Below, piece after piece: positions 51,053 to 59,529 of a stretch of DNA of 64,000 bases (the stretch's first letter is position 1; the number at the start of each line of letters is the position of its first letter). Location of the stretch: NCBI RefSeq assembly GCF_001746915.1, contig NZ_MJGC01000066.1:124001-188000 (forward strand). Reading direction: 5' to 3'. Under the pieces are notes generated by a model, which saw only the letters and a program-made list of their open reading frames with translations, did no database searches and was not told the DNA's origin. The position numbers and the translations under genes were made by a program. The stretch comes from Desertifilum tharense IPPAS B-1220 (GTDB lineage Bacteria > Cyanobacteriota > Cyanobacteriia > Cyanobacteriales > Desertifilaceae).

Positions 51053-51997
51053 ATGAGTCCCGCAACCTCTAAACTTCCAGTTTCTGTTTTAATTCCTGCC
51101 AAAAACGAAGAAGCTAATCTTCCCGCTTGTTTGCAGAGTGTAGCGAGAGCGGATGAAGTCTTTGTGGTGGATTCGCAAAGTAGCGATCGCTCTGAAGAGA
51201 TTGCTAAAAGCTTTGGCGCTCAAGTCGTCCAGTTTCACTTTAACGGTCACTGGCCGAAAAAGAAAAACTGGGCCTTAGAAAACTTGCCCTTCCGCAACGA
51301 ATGGGTGTTAATTGTGGATTGCGACGAACGCATTACCCCCGAATTGTGGGACGAAATTGCGATCGCCATCCAAAACCCCGAATATAACGGTCACTACCTC
51401 AACCGTCGCGTCTTCTTCCTCGGTCGCTGGATACGCCACGGCGGACGCTACCCCGATTGGAATATGCGCCTATTTAAACATAAATCGGGACGCTACGAGA
51501 ACCTCGGCACCGAAGGTATCCGCAACACCGGAGATAACGAAGTTCACGAACACGTCATCCTTGAAGGACAAGCCAGCTATCTCAAAAACGATATGCTGCA
51601 CGAAGACTTCCGCGACATCTACGAATGGTTAGCCCGCCACAACCGCTACTCCAACTGGGAAGCCCGCGTCTATTACAATATCCTCCAAGGCAAAAACGAC
51701 AGCGACACCATTGGCGCAGACTTATTTGGTAATGCCGTTCAGCGCAAGCGCTTCTTAAAGAAAATTTGGGTACGCCTACCCTTTAAACCCACCCTGCGAT
51801 TTATCCTCGTCTATTTCCTCCGCCTCGGCTTCCTTGATGGCATCCCCGGCTACATCTACTCGCGCTTGCTGAGTCAATACGAATATCAAATCGGCGTCAA
51901 GCTATACGAGTTACGTAAATTTGGCGGAAAACTCAATGTCTCCGAGTCAGCCGTCGTCACCCCTCCCGCCATGCCACAACCCGATACCTCTTCTTAA
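51053..51997 (+). CDS. Family 2 glycosyltransferase (WaaE/KdtX-like)
   Basis: The 314-aa product has LIPAKNEEANLPACLQSV, VVDSQSSDRSEEIA, a catalytic VDCDERITPELW DxD region and WNMRLFKHKSGRYENLG. A C-terminal hydrophobic segment LRFILVYFLRLGFLDG may associate with the membrane. This arrangement matches WaaE/KdtX-like glycosyltransferases. It lies between the HpsE-like gene and a WcaF-like acetyltransferase, as in exopolysaccharide gene sets. Confidence 0.88.
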   Translation: MSPATSKLPVSVLIPAKNEEANLPACLQSVARADEVFVVDSQSSDRSEEIAKSFGAQVVQFHFNGHWPKKKNWALENLPFRNEWVLIVDCDERITPELWDEIAIAIQNPEYNGHYLNRRVFFLGRWIRHGGRYPDWNMRLFKHKSGRYENLGTEGIRNTGDNEVHEHVILEGQASYLKNDMLHEDFRDIYEWLARHNRYSNWEARVYYNILQGKNDSDTIGADLFGNAVQRKRFLKKIWVRLPFKPTLRFILVYFLRLGFLDGIPGYIYSRLLSQYEYQIGVKLYELRKFGGKLNVSESAVVTPPAMPQPDTSS

Positions 51998-52067
51998 TCT
52001 TGTCCCCCTGTGGTACAAGCCTCTCTCTTGTGCCACGTCCTGTACTTGCGCCGTTAACCCTGAACCC

Positions 52068-52673
52068 ATGACTGCCGATATCCCCCAAACCCCACCAGAA
52101 CCGCATCCGTTAGAAGCCGAACCTTGGGTAGATTTAAGACAATATGACCAAGCTTGGTTTCAGCGCGGACGTTCTAGCGGGTTTGTTTTATTGTGGTGGT
52201 TAGTACAGGCGACGATCTTTCCTCTAACACCGCATCATCTGAGTGGCATTCGCGCCGCCATCTTACGACTATTTGGGGCAAAAGTGGGTAAAGGCGTCGT
52301 CATTCGTCCAACAGCGCGATTTACCTTTCCCTGGAAAATTGAAATCGGCGATTATAGTTGGATTGGCGATGATGTGGTTTTATATAGCTTGGACTATATC
52401 TCCATTGGCAAACACGCCGTAATTTCCCAAAAGTGCTATCTCTGCACGGGAAGCCACGATATCCACAGCGTCAACTTTACCCTGAAAACAGCACCCATTA
52501 CCATTGGCAATGGGGTATGGGTCGCTACAGATTGTTTTGTCGGGCCAGGTGTCGAAATTGGCGCGAATTCAGTGGTTGGGGCGCGGAGTAGCGTCTTCCG
52601 TTCTCTGCCATCAGGATACATCTGCTTAGGCACCCCGGCGCGTCCCCAGGCTCCCCGTCAGCCTCCGCAGTGA
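52068..52673 (+). CDS. WcaF-like hexapeptide acetyltransferase
   Basis: From MTADIPQTPPEPHPLEAEPW the product is 201 aa. It has the WcaF pattern: GRSSGFVLLWWLVQATIF, GIRAAILRLFGAKVGKGVVIRP, then the left-handed beta-helix hexapeptides IGDYSWIGDDVVLYSLDYISIG and CTGSHDIHS. The catalytic His is likely in SHDIH. It would O-acetylate a polysaccharide precursor. Upstream in-frame sequence overlaps the preceding gene and is excluded. HpsU is a possible name if the hps assignment holds. Confidence 0.85.
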   Translation: MTADIPQTPPEPHPLEAEPWVDLRQYDQAWFQRGRSSGFVLLWWLVQATIFPLTPHHLSGIRAAILRLFGAKVGKGVVIRPTARFTFPWKIEIGDYSWIGDDVVLYSLDYISIGKHAVISQKCYLCTGSHDIHSVNFTLKTAPITIGNGVWVATDCFVGPGVEIGANSVVGARSSVFRSLPSGYICLGTPARPQAPRQPPQ

Positions 52674-52707
52674 AGGGCGTTAGGGCTGTTTTCTCCTTAA
52701 AGACATT

Positions 52708-53223
52708 TTATTGCTGACGCCAATAATGGGTAGTCATGAAGTGCTGCCACTGCCCGTCATCAGTCAATATATGGGCAGTCAGCACCCGATGATCGTCGCT
52801 CTTGAACTCGATCGCATCTTTGTACTTTCCGATTTTCTCCTCACCCGTTATGACAGGTCCATCGGCGTTGAGTGTTAGCACAGTTTCCCCTGCATCTAAT
52901 TCCCCCTCGTATTGCCAAAGGTACGTCAGGATAGAGCCGACCCAAGTGCCGACATAACACTGTTTTTGAGGATCGTAGCCAAGTGTCATCAGGGTGGTTG
53001 CAGGACCAAATCCAGGCATTTCTCCCTGTCCTTCTGCCAATACCCAGAGTCCACCCAGCGAGCGAACAGTTTCTGTTCCCGTTGATTTTACGGGAGGTCG
53101 ATCGGGTTCCATCATCACTTCAGTTTCATAAGTCCACTCACCGACGAATTTCTGAAGCCATTGATGTTCTTTTTGAGGTTGAGCAGGCATGAGTGAAGTT
53201 TGTTCGGTTTGCGTAGTTTCCAT
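52708..53223 (-). CDS. DUF1579 domain protein
   Basis: The 171-aa product has HQWLQKFVGEWTYETEVMMEP, GGLWVLAEGQGEMPG and TLGYDPQKQCYVGTWVGSI, the DUF1579 lipocalin-like pattern. It is a single-domain cytosolic protein of unknown activity. It is divergent from the following lipoprotein gene with 24 bp between starts. It begins a run of small stress- or plasmid-type accessory genes. Confidence 0.85.
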   Translation of the reverse strand: METTQTEQTSLMPAQPQKEHQWLQKFVGEWTYETEVMMEPDRPPVKSTGTETVRSLGGLWVLAEGQGEMPGFGPATTLMTLGYDPQKQCYVGTWVGSILTYLWQYEGELDAGETVLTLNADGPVITGEEKIGKYKDAIEFKSDDHRVLTAHILTDDGQWQHFMTTHYWRQQ

Positions 53224-53247
53224 TTTTTATATCCTGATTTTGAAACA

Positions 53248-53700
53248 ATGTTTAATCCTTCTTTACGCCAATTGCTGCTTGCTGCTTTTTGTTTGGCAAG
53301 TCTAACCTCATGCAATCCTTCTACAGAGAATACAGAACTTAAGGCACTCGAAGCTAGACTCGCTGCTACACAAGCTGAAGTTGCAGAATTAGAAACTGAA
53401 GTTGCCACCTTGCAAAGTCTTCAGGCTGGTATTGTTTGTGGGAAAGGTGAGGACGCATTACTCACGCAATCTGGAGATTTCTCCGCTTTACTGGGAGTGG
53501 GAGAAACCGATATCTTTTATCCAGTCCCCTATGCCTCTCCACCGGAGTTGATACTCCCTGTGGAGCTGAATCATATTGGAGCAAAGCTACTAGCGCAACG
53601 GGCTAATGGGTATCGTCTTTCCTTAACTCGCTTTCCCGATCCGGGTATTCGCTCTCTAAAATGGCAAGCTAGGGGAATTGCTGCTTCATCTTGCCAATAA
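53248..53700 (+). CDS. Small hypothetical lipoprotein with coiled coil
   Basis: From MFNPSLRQLLLAAFCLAS the product is 150 aa with a lipobox LTSC near residue 20. A short coiled coil ELKALEARLAATQAEVAELE follows, and then a globular part with LGVGETDIFYPVPYASPP. No family recognised. It would sit on the outer face of the plasma membrane. A 16-codon upstream in-frame extension is unlikely. Confidence 0.7.
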   Translation: MFNPSLRQLLLAAFCLASLTSCNPSTENTELKALEARLAATQAEVAELETEVATLQSLQAGIVCGKGEDALLTQSGDFSALLGVGETDIFYPVPYASPPELILPVELNHIGAKLLAQRANGYRLSLTRFPDPGIRSLKWQARGIAASSCQ

Positions 53701-53765
53701 ACTCTGGTGTGGGTTTAGGGTAGTGCTTCCCAAACTTGTTCAATCAGCAAGGGAAAAGGTGTAAG

Positions 53766-54284
53766 TTAAGCCATTGCTTGCCAAATCAGTGCTTTTTTCT
53801 CCATGCTCTTGACAAATTCATCTTTGCCATCCATATAGCTTTCAATATCCCCAGGATACTGCTTTGCTAGGTGGCGTTTCAATTCACTGTATTGCTGGGC
53901 AACATCAGGATGAGCAATCATGTAGTCACGAAAAGCTAAATGACGGGAGATTTCAGGCGAACCTACCTCATAGGTATGAACGTTGTGGGTTCTAATCTCC
54001 GGGGAACGATGCTTACGGAAGTAACGCCGACCCGAAAGTCCAAATTCGCCCATTGCTTCGTATCCAATGGCTGCCATTGCTCCGTTGCGTGCATCGGTTT
54101 TGGTAATGCTTTTCACTTCAATTAGAAAATCAATGACAGGTTTGGCGTAAATGCCTGGAATTGCAGTGCTACCGATATGATGAATGGCAACGATGTTTTC
54201 TCCCATCGCCAGTGCGAGTTGCTGAGACTCTTTTTGAAACTCTTCCTGCCACGCCGGATCGGGTGGGACAACTTCTACTTTCAT
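53766..54284 (-). CDS. GrpB (UPF0157) nucleotidyltransferase-like protein
   Basis: From MKVEVVPPDPAWQEEF the product is 172 aa. It has AIHHIGSTAIPGIYAKPVIDFLIEV, the GrpB/UPF0157 core with the GS and D-x-D nucleotidyltransferase-type motif, and RHLAFRDYMIAHPDVAQQYSELK. The family has a nucleotidyltransferase fold with unclear activity. The preceding TTG-started triplet codons are not preferred. Confidence 0.88.
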   Translation of the reverse strand: MKVEVVPPDPAWQEEFQKESQQLALAMGENIVAIHHIGSTAIPGIYAKPVIDFLIEVKSITKTDARNGAMAAIGYEAMGEFGLSGRRYFRKHRSPEIRTHNVHTYEVGSPEISRHLAFRDYMIAHPDVAQQYSELKRHLAKQYPGDIESYMDGKDEFVKSMEKKALIWQAMA

Positions 54285-54488
54285 ATTCCACAAGGCGCTC
54301 AGAGCGGGATGAATATTTTACCTTCTATCCACTTCACCCAATCAGGCGATCGCAAAATTTATCTATCTTTGGATAGATCCTTGTCCGGTCACGACTTGTA
54401 ACCGATCTCAAGAATGCGATCGTGCCGCAAAAATAAGATAGCGAAAAGATCTCGCATCTACCTAAGAAAGGAAATCTCTTGAGGAACA

Positions 54489-55121
54489 ATGGCGCACTTA
54501 CTACATATTGATGCAAGTCCGCGTGGGGAACGTTCCCATTCTCGTCGTATGACTCGCGAGTTTGTCGAACAGTGGCAACAGCACCATCCCAATGATACGA
54601 TCGCCTATCGAGATGTAGGTCGCAATCCCATTCCCCATCTCGATGAAGACTGGATTGCAGCAGCCTTTTCACCCCCCGAACAGCATACGCCCCAACTTCA
54701 GAAAGCGCTTCGCCTCAGCGATCAATTGGTAGATGAATTTCTGGCGGCGGATATTTATGTCATTGGCGTTCCCATGTATAACTTCAGCGTTCCCAGCGGA
54801 TTTAAGGCGTATATCGATCAAATTGTCCGTATTGGGCGCACTGTTGATATTGAATCCAGTGATGCTGGCAAAGTGTATAAACCACTCGTTCTCGGTAAGA
54901 AAATGTATATCATTGAAGCACTGGGAGATTCTGGCTTGCAACCGGGTGGACGCTACGAAACCATGAACCACCACGATCCTTACCTGATAACTGTTTTCGG
55001 GTTTATGGGCATCACGGATATTACCTTTATTCATGTCGAAAATGATGAGTATGGCGAGAACACGCTAGCAGAGTCGATCGCTAATGCTCGCCAAAAAATT
55101 ACTGAGCTAGTTGCTGCATAA
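54489..55121 (+). CDS. azoR: FMN-dependent NADH-azoreductase
   Basis: The 210-aa product begins MAHLLHIDASPRGERSHSRRM and has GVPMYNFSVPSGFKAYIDQIVRIG, the flavodoxin-fold FMN-binding signature of AzoR. It reduces azo compounds and quinones with NADH. GAGGAA before the ATG supports the start. It lies 18 bp before a DUF1772 gene, so the two may be co-transcribed. Confidence 0.93.
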   Translation: MAHLLHIDASPRGERSHSRRMTREFVEQWQQHHPNDTIAYRDVGRNPIPHLDEDWIAAAFSPPEQHTPQLQKALRLSDQLVDEFLAADIYVIGVPMYNFSVPSGFKAYIDQIVRIGRTVDIESSDAGKVYKPLVLGKKMYIIEALGDSGLQPGGRYETMNHHDPYLITVFGFMGITDITFIHVENDEYGENTLAESIANARQKITELVAA

Positions 55122-55139
55122 GGGAGTTAATACTGATTT

Positions 55140-55637
55140 ATGGTAGGGATTGAATACCTCTATGTCCTGAAACTGATTGCAGCTCTTGGATGTGGATTAA
55201 TTGCAGGAGTATTCTTTGCCTTCTCAACCTTTGTCATGAAAGCTCTGGCGCAACAACCGCCCGCCCAGGGAATTGCCACCATGCAATCTATTAATGTTAC
55301 GGCGATTAATCCCTGGTTTATGACTGCATTTTTGGGTACGACTGTTGTTTGTCTCGTTTTAATGGTTTCCTCGCTCCTTCGGTGGCAACAACCTGGCGCT
55401 GCTTATTTGTTTGTCAGTGCTTTGTTTTACTTGCTCGGTTGTTTCGGGGTGACAATGGTGTTTAATGTGCCGCTCAATGATGCGCTGGCTGTTGCTAATC
55501 CCAACAGTTCAGAGGGAACCAATCTCTGGGCGAGATACCTGACAAACTGGACGTTTTGGAACCATATTCGGACGCTCGCCGCATTCATCGCAGCAGCCTT
55601 ATTTACAATGGCGCTCAATACGCCATCAAAACTGTAG
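55140..55637 (+). CDS. DUF1772 / anthrone oxygenase-family membrane protein
   Basis: The 165-aa product has four hydrophobic segments (LKLIAALGCGLIAGVFFAFS, FMTAFLGTTVVCLVLMVSS, LFVSALFYLLGCFGVT, TLAAFIAAALFTMAL) and the pattern MQSINVTAINPWFM, plus VPLNDALA and WTFWNHIRTLAA. These match DUF1772, whose fungal relatives oxidise anthrones. The bacterial role is unknown. It follows azoR closely. Confidence 0.85.
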   Translation: MVGIEYLYVLKLIAALGCGLIAGVFFAFSTFVMKALAQQPPAQGIATMQSINVTAINPWFMTAFLGTTVVCLVLMVSSLLRWQQPGAAYLFVSALFYLLGCFGVTMVFNVPLNDALAVANPNSSEGTNLWARYLTNWTFWNHIRTLAAFIAAALFTMALNTPSKL

Positions 55638-55780
55638 AGTTTGATGAATTCAGTGAAACATATAATTCTCTGACGCACTTGAGTTACCATTCGTTGGGTG
55701 TGAGGAGAGCGCGATCGCCTTTCCCTTACCCTCTGGATTATAGAGAATCAGGTTGAATTCAGATTGAGGCTAAGTATCAA

Positions 55781-56167
55781 ATGGAAAATGACTCGATCGA
55801 AGACCTAGAAGAGACGTTACAGCAAGCAATGCTCAATAGCGATCTTGCGGTATTAGACGCTCTCATTGCTGATGATTTAGTCTGGACAATGCACACAGGT
55901 TTTGTGAGCAACAAAGAATCCGATCTCGAAGCGCATCGCTCAGGAGTTTTCCGATTTACCAAGTTGGAGATTAGCGATCGCCAAATCCATCCTTTTAGTG
56001 ATGATTGTGTTGTTGTCACCTTAAAAGCAGAAATCGAAGGGATGATTAACGCTCAAGAGTTTTCTGAAGTCTATCGATTCACTCGCGTCTGGTTACAGCG
56101 AAACAACCGTTGGCAAATTGCCGCAGGTCATGTCAGCCAAATTGTTCCCCTTGATTCTCAGTCATGA
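55781..56167 (+). CDS. NTF2-like (DUF4440) family protein
   Basis: The 128-aa product begins MENDSIEDLEETLQQAML and has LIADDLVWTMHTGFVSNKES and YRFTRVWLQRNNRWQIAAGHVS, the cone-shaped NTF2/SnoaL-like fold of DUF4440 proteins. It may act as a small ligand-binding or isomerase-type protein. Its stop overlaps the start of the epimerase gene by 4 bp (ATGA), so the two are coupled. Confidence 0.85.
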   Translation: MENDSIEDLEETLQQAMLNSDLAVLDALIADDLVWTMHTGFVSNKESDLEAHRSGVFRFTKLEISDRQIHPFSDDCVVVTLKAEIEGMINAQEFSEVYRFTRVWLQRNNRWQIAAGHVSQIVPLDSQS

Positions 56168-57132
56168 AAATTCTGGCTATTGGTGCAACAGGTTTTATTG
56201 GCTTGCCTGTCATTCGTCAATTGATGAAACAGGGACATCAAATTGCCCTTTTCCATCGAGGGGATACGACTGCAAGTGAATTGGATTCAATCCTACATTT
56301 CTATGGCACGCGCCATCAGTTGCCCAACTTTAAAGCGGAGTTTGAACGATTTGCCCCTGATGTTGTTCTCGACATCATTCCGTTTACAGAAGCGCAAGCA
56401 CAGGCTGTTGTTCAGGCGTTCAGCGGTTGCACTCAGCGGATCGTCGCCATCAGCAGTGGAGATGTCTACCGTAACTATGAAGGTTTGCAGGGACAAGGGA
56501 AGCATCCACCCGATCCAGTCCCCTTAGCTGAAGATGCGCCGCTGCGGGAAACGCGATATCCCTATCGAGACTTGGAGGGGTTAGACTTCGATTTTAAGCA
56601 GAATTACGACAAGATTCTGGTGGAACAGGTGTTGATGAACCAGCCAGAACTTCCTGGGACGATTCTGCGGTTGCCCGCCGTGTATGGTTCTGGCGATCGC
56701 CAACATCGGTTTCTACCCTATCTTCAGCAAATGTTCGATCGCCAACCCATTTTGTTAGAGGAGGAACAAGCCCGTTGGCGTTTCTCTCATGGCTATATAG
56801 AGAATATTGCAGGGGCGATCGCCCTAGCTGTCACCGACGATCGCGCCACCGGACGCATCTACAATCTGGGTGAAGCCTCTACCCCAACCTTAGTGGAGCG
56901 AATCCAGAGGTTAGGAAATTTGGTAGATTGGCAGGGCGAGATAGTGACTCGTCCCAAAGACCAACTCCCCTCTCACTTACAAATGAATTTGCAGTGGCGC
57001 TATCACCTAGCGATCGATACCACTCGGTTTCGAGAAGAGTTAGGCTATGTTGAACCGATCGCTGAAGAGGAAGCATTGCAGCAAACGATCGCCTGGGAAC
57101 GGGAAAACCTGACCGCAACGAGTCCAGAGTAG
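56164..57132 (+). CDS. NAD-dependent epimerase/dehydratase family protein
   Basis: The 322-aa product has the nucleotide-binding GATGFIGLPVIRQL motif near residues 7-20, then AISSGDVYRNYEGLQG and LRLPAVYGSGDRQHRFLPYL. The extended short-chain dehydrogenase pattern is clear, but the catalytic YxxxK is not obvious in the normal place, so activity is uncertain. It is coupled to the DUF4440 gene upstream. Confidence 0.85.
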   Translation: MKILAIGATGFIGLPVIRQLMKQGHQIALFHRGDTTASELDSILHFYGTRHQLPNFKAEFERFAPDVVLDIIPFTEAQAQAVVQAFSGCTQRIVAISSGDVYRNYEGLQGQGKHPPDPVPLAEDAPLRETRYPYRDLEGLDFDFKQNYDKILVEQVLMNQPELPGTILRLPAVYGSGDRQHRFLPYLQQMFDRQPILLEEEQARWRFSHGYIENIAGAIALAVTDDRATGRIYNLGEASTPTLVERIQRLGNLVDWQGEIVTRPKDQLPSHLQMNLQWRYHLAIDTTRFREELGYVEPIAEEEALQQTIAWERENLTATSPE

Positions 57133-57170
57133 TTCAATAATCATTATTCTAATTTTGCGATAACTCAGCC

Positions 57171-57455
57171 ATGTTGCGACGTTTGTCTTCCCGTTCAAGC
57201 TTAATCGGACTTGGTTTAATTCTGATTGCGATCGCCTTCATCGCTCTATTTTTTCTTCCCTGGCAAGTTGAGTTAAGTCTCAATTTATTCATCAGTTACT
57301 TGGTCGATCGGCGCAGTCGAGTGATGATTGATAGCCCAGAAATCGTTACGTTTAGAAGGGTCATTGCCGATCGCTTTCTTCTCCAAAGTGCTTATGTATT
57401 CTTAACGGGGATTGTTTTGCTGGCTGCCGGACTTTTCAAACAAACAAATCGCTAG
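57171..57455 (+). CDS. Small two-span membrane protein
   Basis: The 94-aa product has two hydrophobic segments, LIGLGLILIAIAFIALFFLPW and FLLQSAYVFLTGIVLLAAGLF, with a polar stretch RRSRVMIDSPEIVTFRR between. No family recognised. It follows the epimerase gene by 38 bp. Confidence 0.55.
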   Translation: MLRRLSSRSSLIGLGLILIAIAFIALFFLPWQVELSLNLFISYLVDRRSRVMIDSPEIVTFRRVIADRFLLQSAYVFLTGIVLLAAGLFKQTNR

Positions 57456-57613
57456 CGAAGCAATCGTACCCCCACAGATACTTGCGAACTGACCTATCCT
57501 GGAGCTATGTCAGAACATGAATGGTGACAAAGAACCGCGATCGCCGCTTCCTGGAGCGTTGATTGCACGAAGTTTAGCTCTAACGTACCGGATAACTGAT
57601 AAGGGGTTCAGAC

Positions 57614-58039
57614 ATGGATAACAATCCCAGCATTCTCTCGCACGTCTCCATTGGCACCAATGATTTTGAGCGAGCGATCGCCTTTTATGACGCTGTGTTA
57701 TCGACGTTGGGCTGCAAGCGGTTGATGGAGCATCCGGGAGCGATCGCCTATGGCAAACAGTATCCCGAATTTTGGGTGGGAATCCCGTTCGATGGGCAAC
57801 CTGCAACCGTGGGTAATGGCGCTCACATTGGTTTTATCGCTCCTACCAAAGAAGCGGTCCATGCCTTCTATGAGGCAGCATTAGCCGCAGGAGGTAAAGA
57901 CGAAGGTGCCCCCGGTGGCAGACCCGAATATAGTAAGCCGTATTATGGCTGCTTTGTGCGCGATCCTGATGGAAACAAGATAGAAGCCACTTTCTGGGAT
58001 GAGTCCCTTGAGCAGGAACTCAACCAGAGCAATGTATGA
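57614..58039 (+). CDS. VOC (glyoxalase/bleomycin-resistance) family protein
   Basis: The 141-aa product has ILSHVSIGTNDFERAIAFYDAVL, HIGFIAPTKEAVHAFYEAALAAGG and YYGCFVRDPDGNKIEATFWDE, the two beta-alpha-beta-beta-beta modules of a single VOC domain. The metal-binding positions His near 8, His near 77 and Glu near 127 look conserved. Substrate unknown; dioxygenase, lyase or resistance roles are all possible. Confidence 0.9.
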   Translation: MDNNPSILSHVSIGTNDFERAIAFYDAVLSTLGCKRLMEHPGAIAYGKQYPEFWVGIPFDGQPATVGNGAHIGFIAPTKEAVHAFYEAALAAGGKDEGAPGGRPEYSKPYYGCFVRDPDGNKIEATFWDESLEQELNQSNV

Positions 58040-58256
58040 ACCATTGGGGTATTCACTTCACCTCAACCGACCTTCTCGCCTCATCTAACCCCAAGTAGCT
58101 CTAACTGGGTTGTGATTGAGTAAAAATACTCTTTGACTATTCATAGTCAGTTCATAGTCAAAAAATCATAGTCATCGTCAAAATCACCTCGCTCTGAAGC
58201 TACCCATTTACGGCTTACAGACCTAAAAAGGCATGGAATATAAGGGTTTCGAGGAA

Positions 58257-58328
58257 AGCTGGTGACGGGATTTGAACCTGCGACCGGCTGATTACAAATC
58301 AGCTGCTCTACCACTGAGCTACACCAGC
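58257..58328 (-). tRNA. tRNA-Thr (anticodon TGT)
   Basis: Read on the minus strand this folds as a cloverleaf. The 7-bp acceptor stem is GCTGGTG/CACCAGC. The D-arm is GCTCAGTGGTAGAGC. The anticodon stem GCTGA/TCAGC surrounds TTTGTAA, giving anticodon TGT, which reads ACA codons. The T-arm contains GTTCAAATC. The CCA end is not encoded. Confidence 0.97.
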
Positions 58329-58440
58329 ATAAATATAAATATAGCAAGGTTTGGGTCAGTTCCACCAGACAGAAGCGTTAGGATATTAAATCGTTTTGGC
58401 GAGTGTGGTTAGAAATTTTGATCGGTGCGAAGAGTTGGAG

Positions 58441-58463
58441 GACAAGGGGGCTAGCCCCTTGTC
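58441..58463. terminator. Perfect 9-bp hairpin after the secreted-protein gene
   Basis: GACAAGGGG (58441-58449) pairs with CCCCTTGTC (58455-58463). It lies 9 bp past the stop of the minus-strand gene at 58472. There is no T run, so terminator function is inferred from position. Confidence 0.5.
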
Positions 58464-58471
58464 GCTTGCAG

Positions 58472-58858
58472 TTAGCGGACTGGGATATTGAGGATGCTGC
58501 TATGACCAACCGATTCAAATCTGACCGTCCAACGTCCGCGTTTTGAGAGATCGGGGGTAAAGCTGTAGCGACCTTGGCGATCGCTCTGACCCGTTCTCCA
58601 GGGCGTTGCGGGTTCCCCTGGGGCGTAAATACTCACTTGAGCATTCGCCATCGGTTCGCCGGTACTAAACATTCCCACCACTTCCACAGACTGGATCTGA
58701 GCTTCGGGCGGCAGGTTGTCTAAGTTGTAAGTCGTGGTTTGACCTCTGGTATTTTGTGCCCGAATGCGAGCTTCTAAGCCAGCTTCATGGGCAAGGGCGG
58801 TGCCCATCAGCCCCAGGAGGATAATGGGAACCCAGAAAATCGATTTGAGATATTGCAT
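58472..58858 (-). CDS. Secreted hypothetical protein with carboxypeptidase-regulatory-like domain
   Basis: From MQYLKSIFWVPIILLGLMG the product is 128 aa with a signal peptide ending ALAHEAG. The mature part has VEVVGMFSTGEPMANAQVSIYAPGE and QSDRQGRYSFTPDLSKRGRWTVRF, a beta-sandwich fold of the carboxypeptidase-regulatory/DUF4198 type often found near nickel or other metal uptake genes. No metal ligands are obvious here. It is followed by another secreted protein gene upstream. Confidence 0.65.
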   Translation of the reverse strand: MQYLKSIFWVPIILLGLMGTALAHEAGLEARIRAQNTRGQTTTYNLDNLPPEAQIQSVEVVGMFSTGEPMANAQVSIYAPGEPATPWRTGQSDRQGRYSFTPDLSKRGRWTVRFESVGHSSILNIPVR

Positions 58859-58882
58859 AACGCTCTCCAAAAATGCGCGCGG

Positions 58883-59431
58883 CTAGTCACATCCCGTGAC
58901 GCCTTCTGCACAGTACAAACTCCACCAAGGGTTGATGCGATTTTCATCGGAGGCCCCGGTACTCATATTTAGGAGGGCTTGAAAGCTAGAATCTTCTCCA
59001 CCATAGCGAAAATGCATGTGGATGGGTTCTCCGTGGGGAGCGCGGAGGATGACATATCGAAAGCCGCTACAAGCCGGATCGTCAGAAGCGAGTTCAAATT
59101 GATCCCAAATGGAGCTTTGGTAGCGGGGATAGTAGAACGGATCGGGGGCGGCTCCGCGATAGACATATTCGCAGTTTTGGGCGATCGCTTCTCGGCCTTC
59201 AAGATCGCGATAGAAAGAGAACTGTCTCATTTCGTTGAAGACAATTCGAGCCGGGTTGCGCGGATCGTGGCGAGAGGCAGGAACGCTGATATCGAGGGTA
59301 AATGTACCGTTGACGCCTAGATGGGGCACGTTGGCATTGGGGGACGCGATTTCAGGCTCGCTTTGGGCGATCGCAACTCCTGGGCTAACCAAAGCAAGGA
59401 CGGCAGCGCTGATGAACGCGATTGATTTCAT
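58883..59431 (-). CDS. Secreted hypothetical protein
   Basis: The 182-aa product has a signal peptide ending GVAIAQSE. The mature part has VFNEMRQFSFYRDLEGREAI, the cysteines near NCEYVYRG and DDPACSGFRY, and a C-terminal CAEGVTGCD pair that could form disulphides. I recognise no family. The gene is co-directional with the other secreted protein gene downstream and the VWA gene upstream. Confidence 0.6.
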   Translation of the reverse strand: MKSIAFISAAVLALVSPGVAIAQSEPEIASPNANVPHLGVNGTFTLDISVPASRHDPRNPARIVFNEMRQFSFYRDLEGREAIAQNCEYVYRGAAPDPFYYPRYQSSIWDQFELASDDPACSGFRYVILRAPHGEPIHMHFRYGGEDSSFQALLNMSTGASDENRINPWWSLYCAEGVTGCD

Positions 59432-59529
59432 AAACTCCTACACCCTTTAATTCATCACAGTTTTGGGTCTGTGGTGAATTTAGCCAGTTTTGCAATCTTT
59501 TCCTATGCCCCGTGGTGGCATATTGGAGA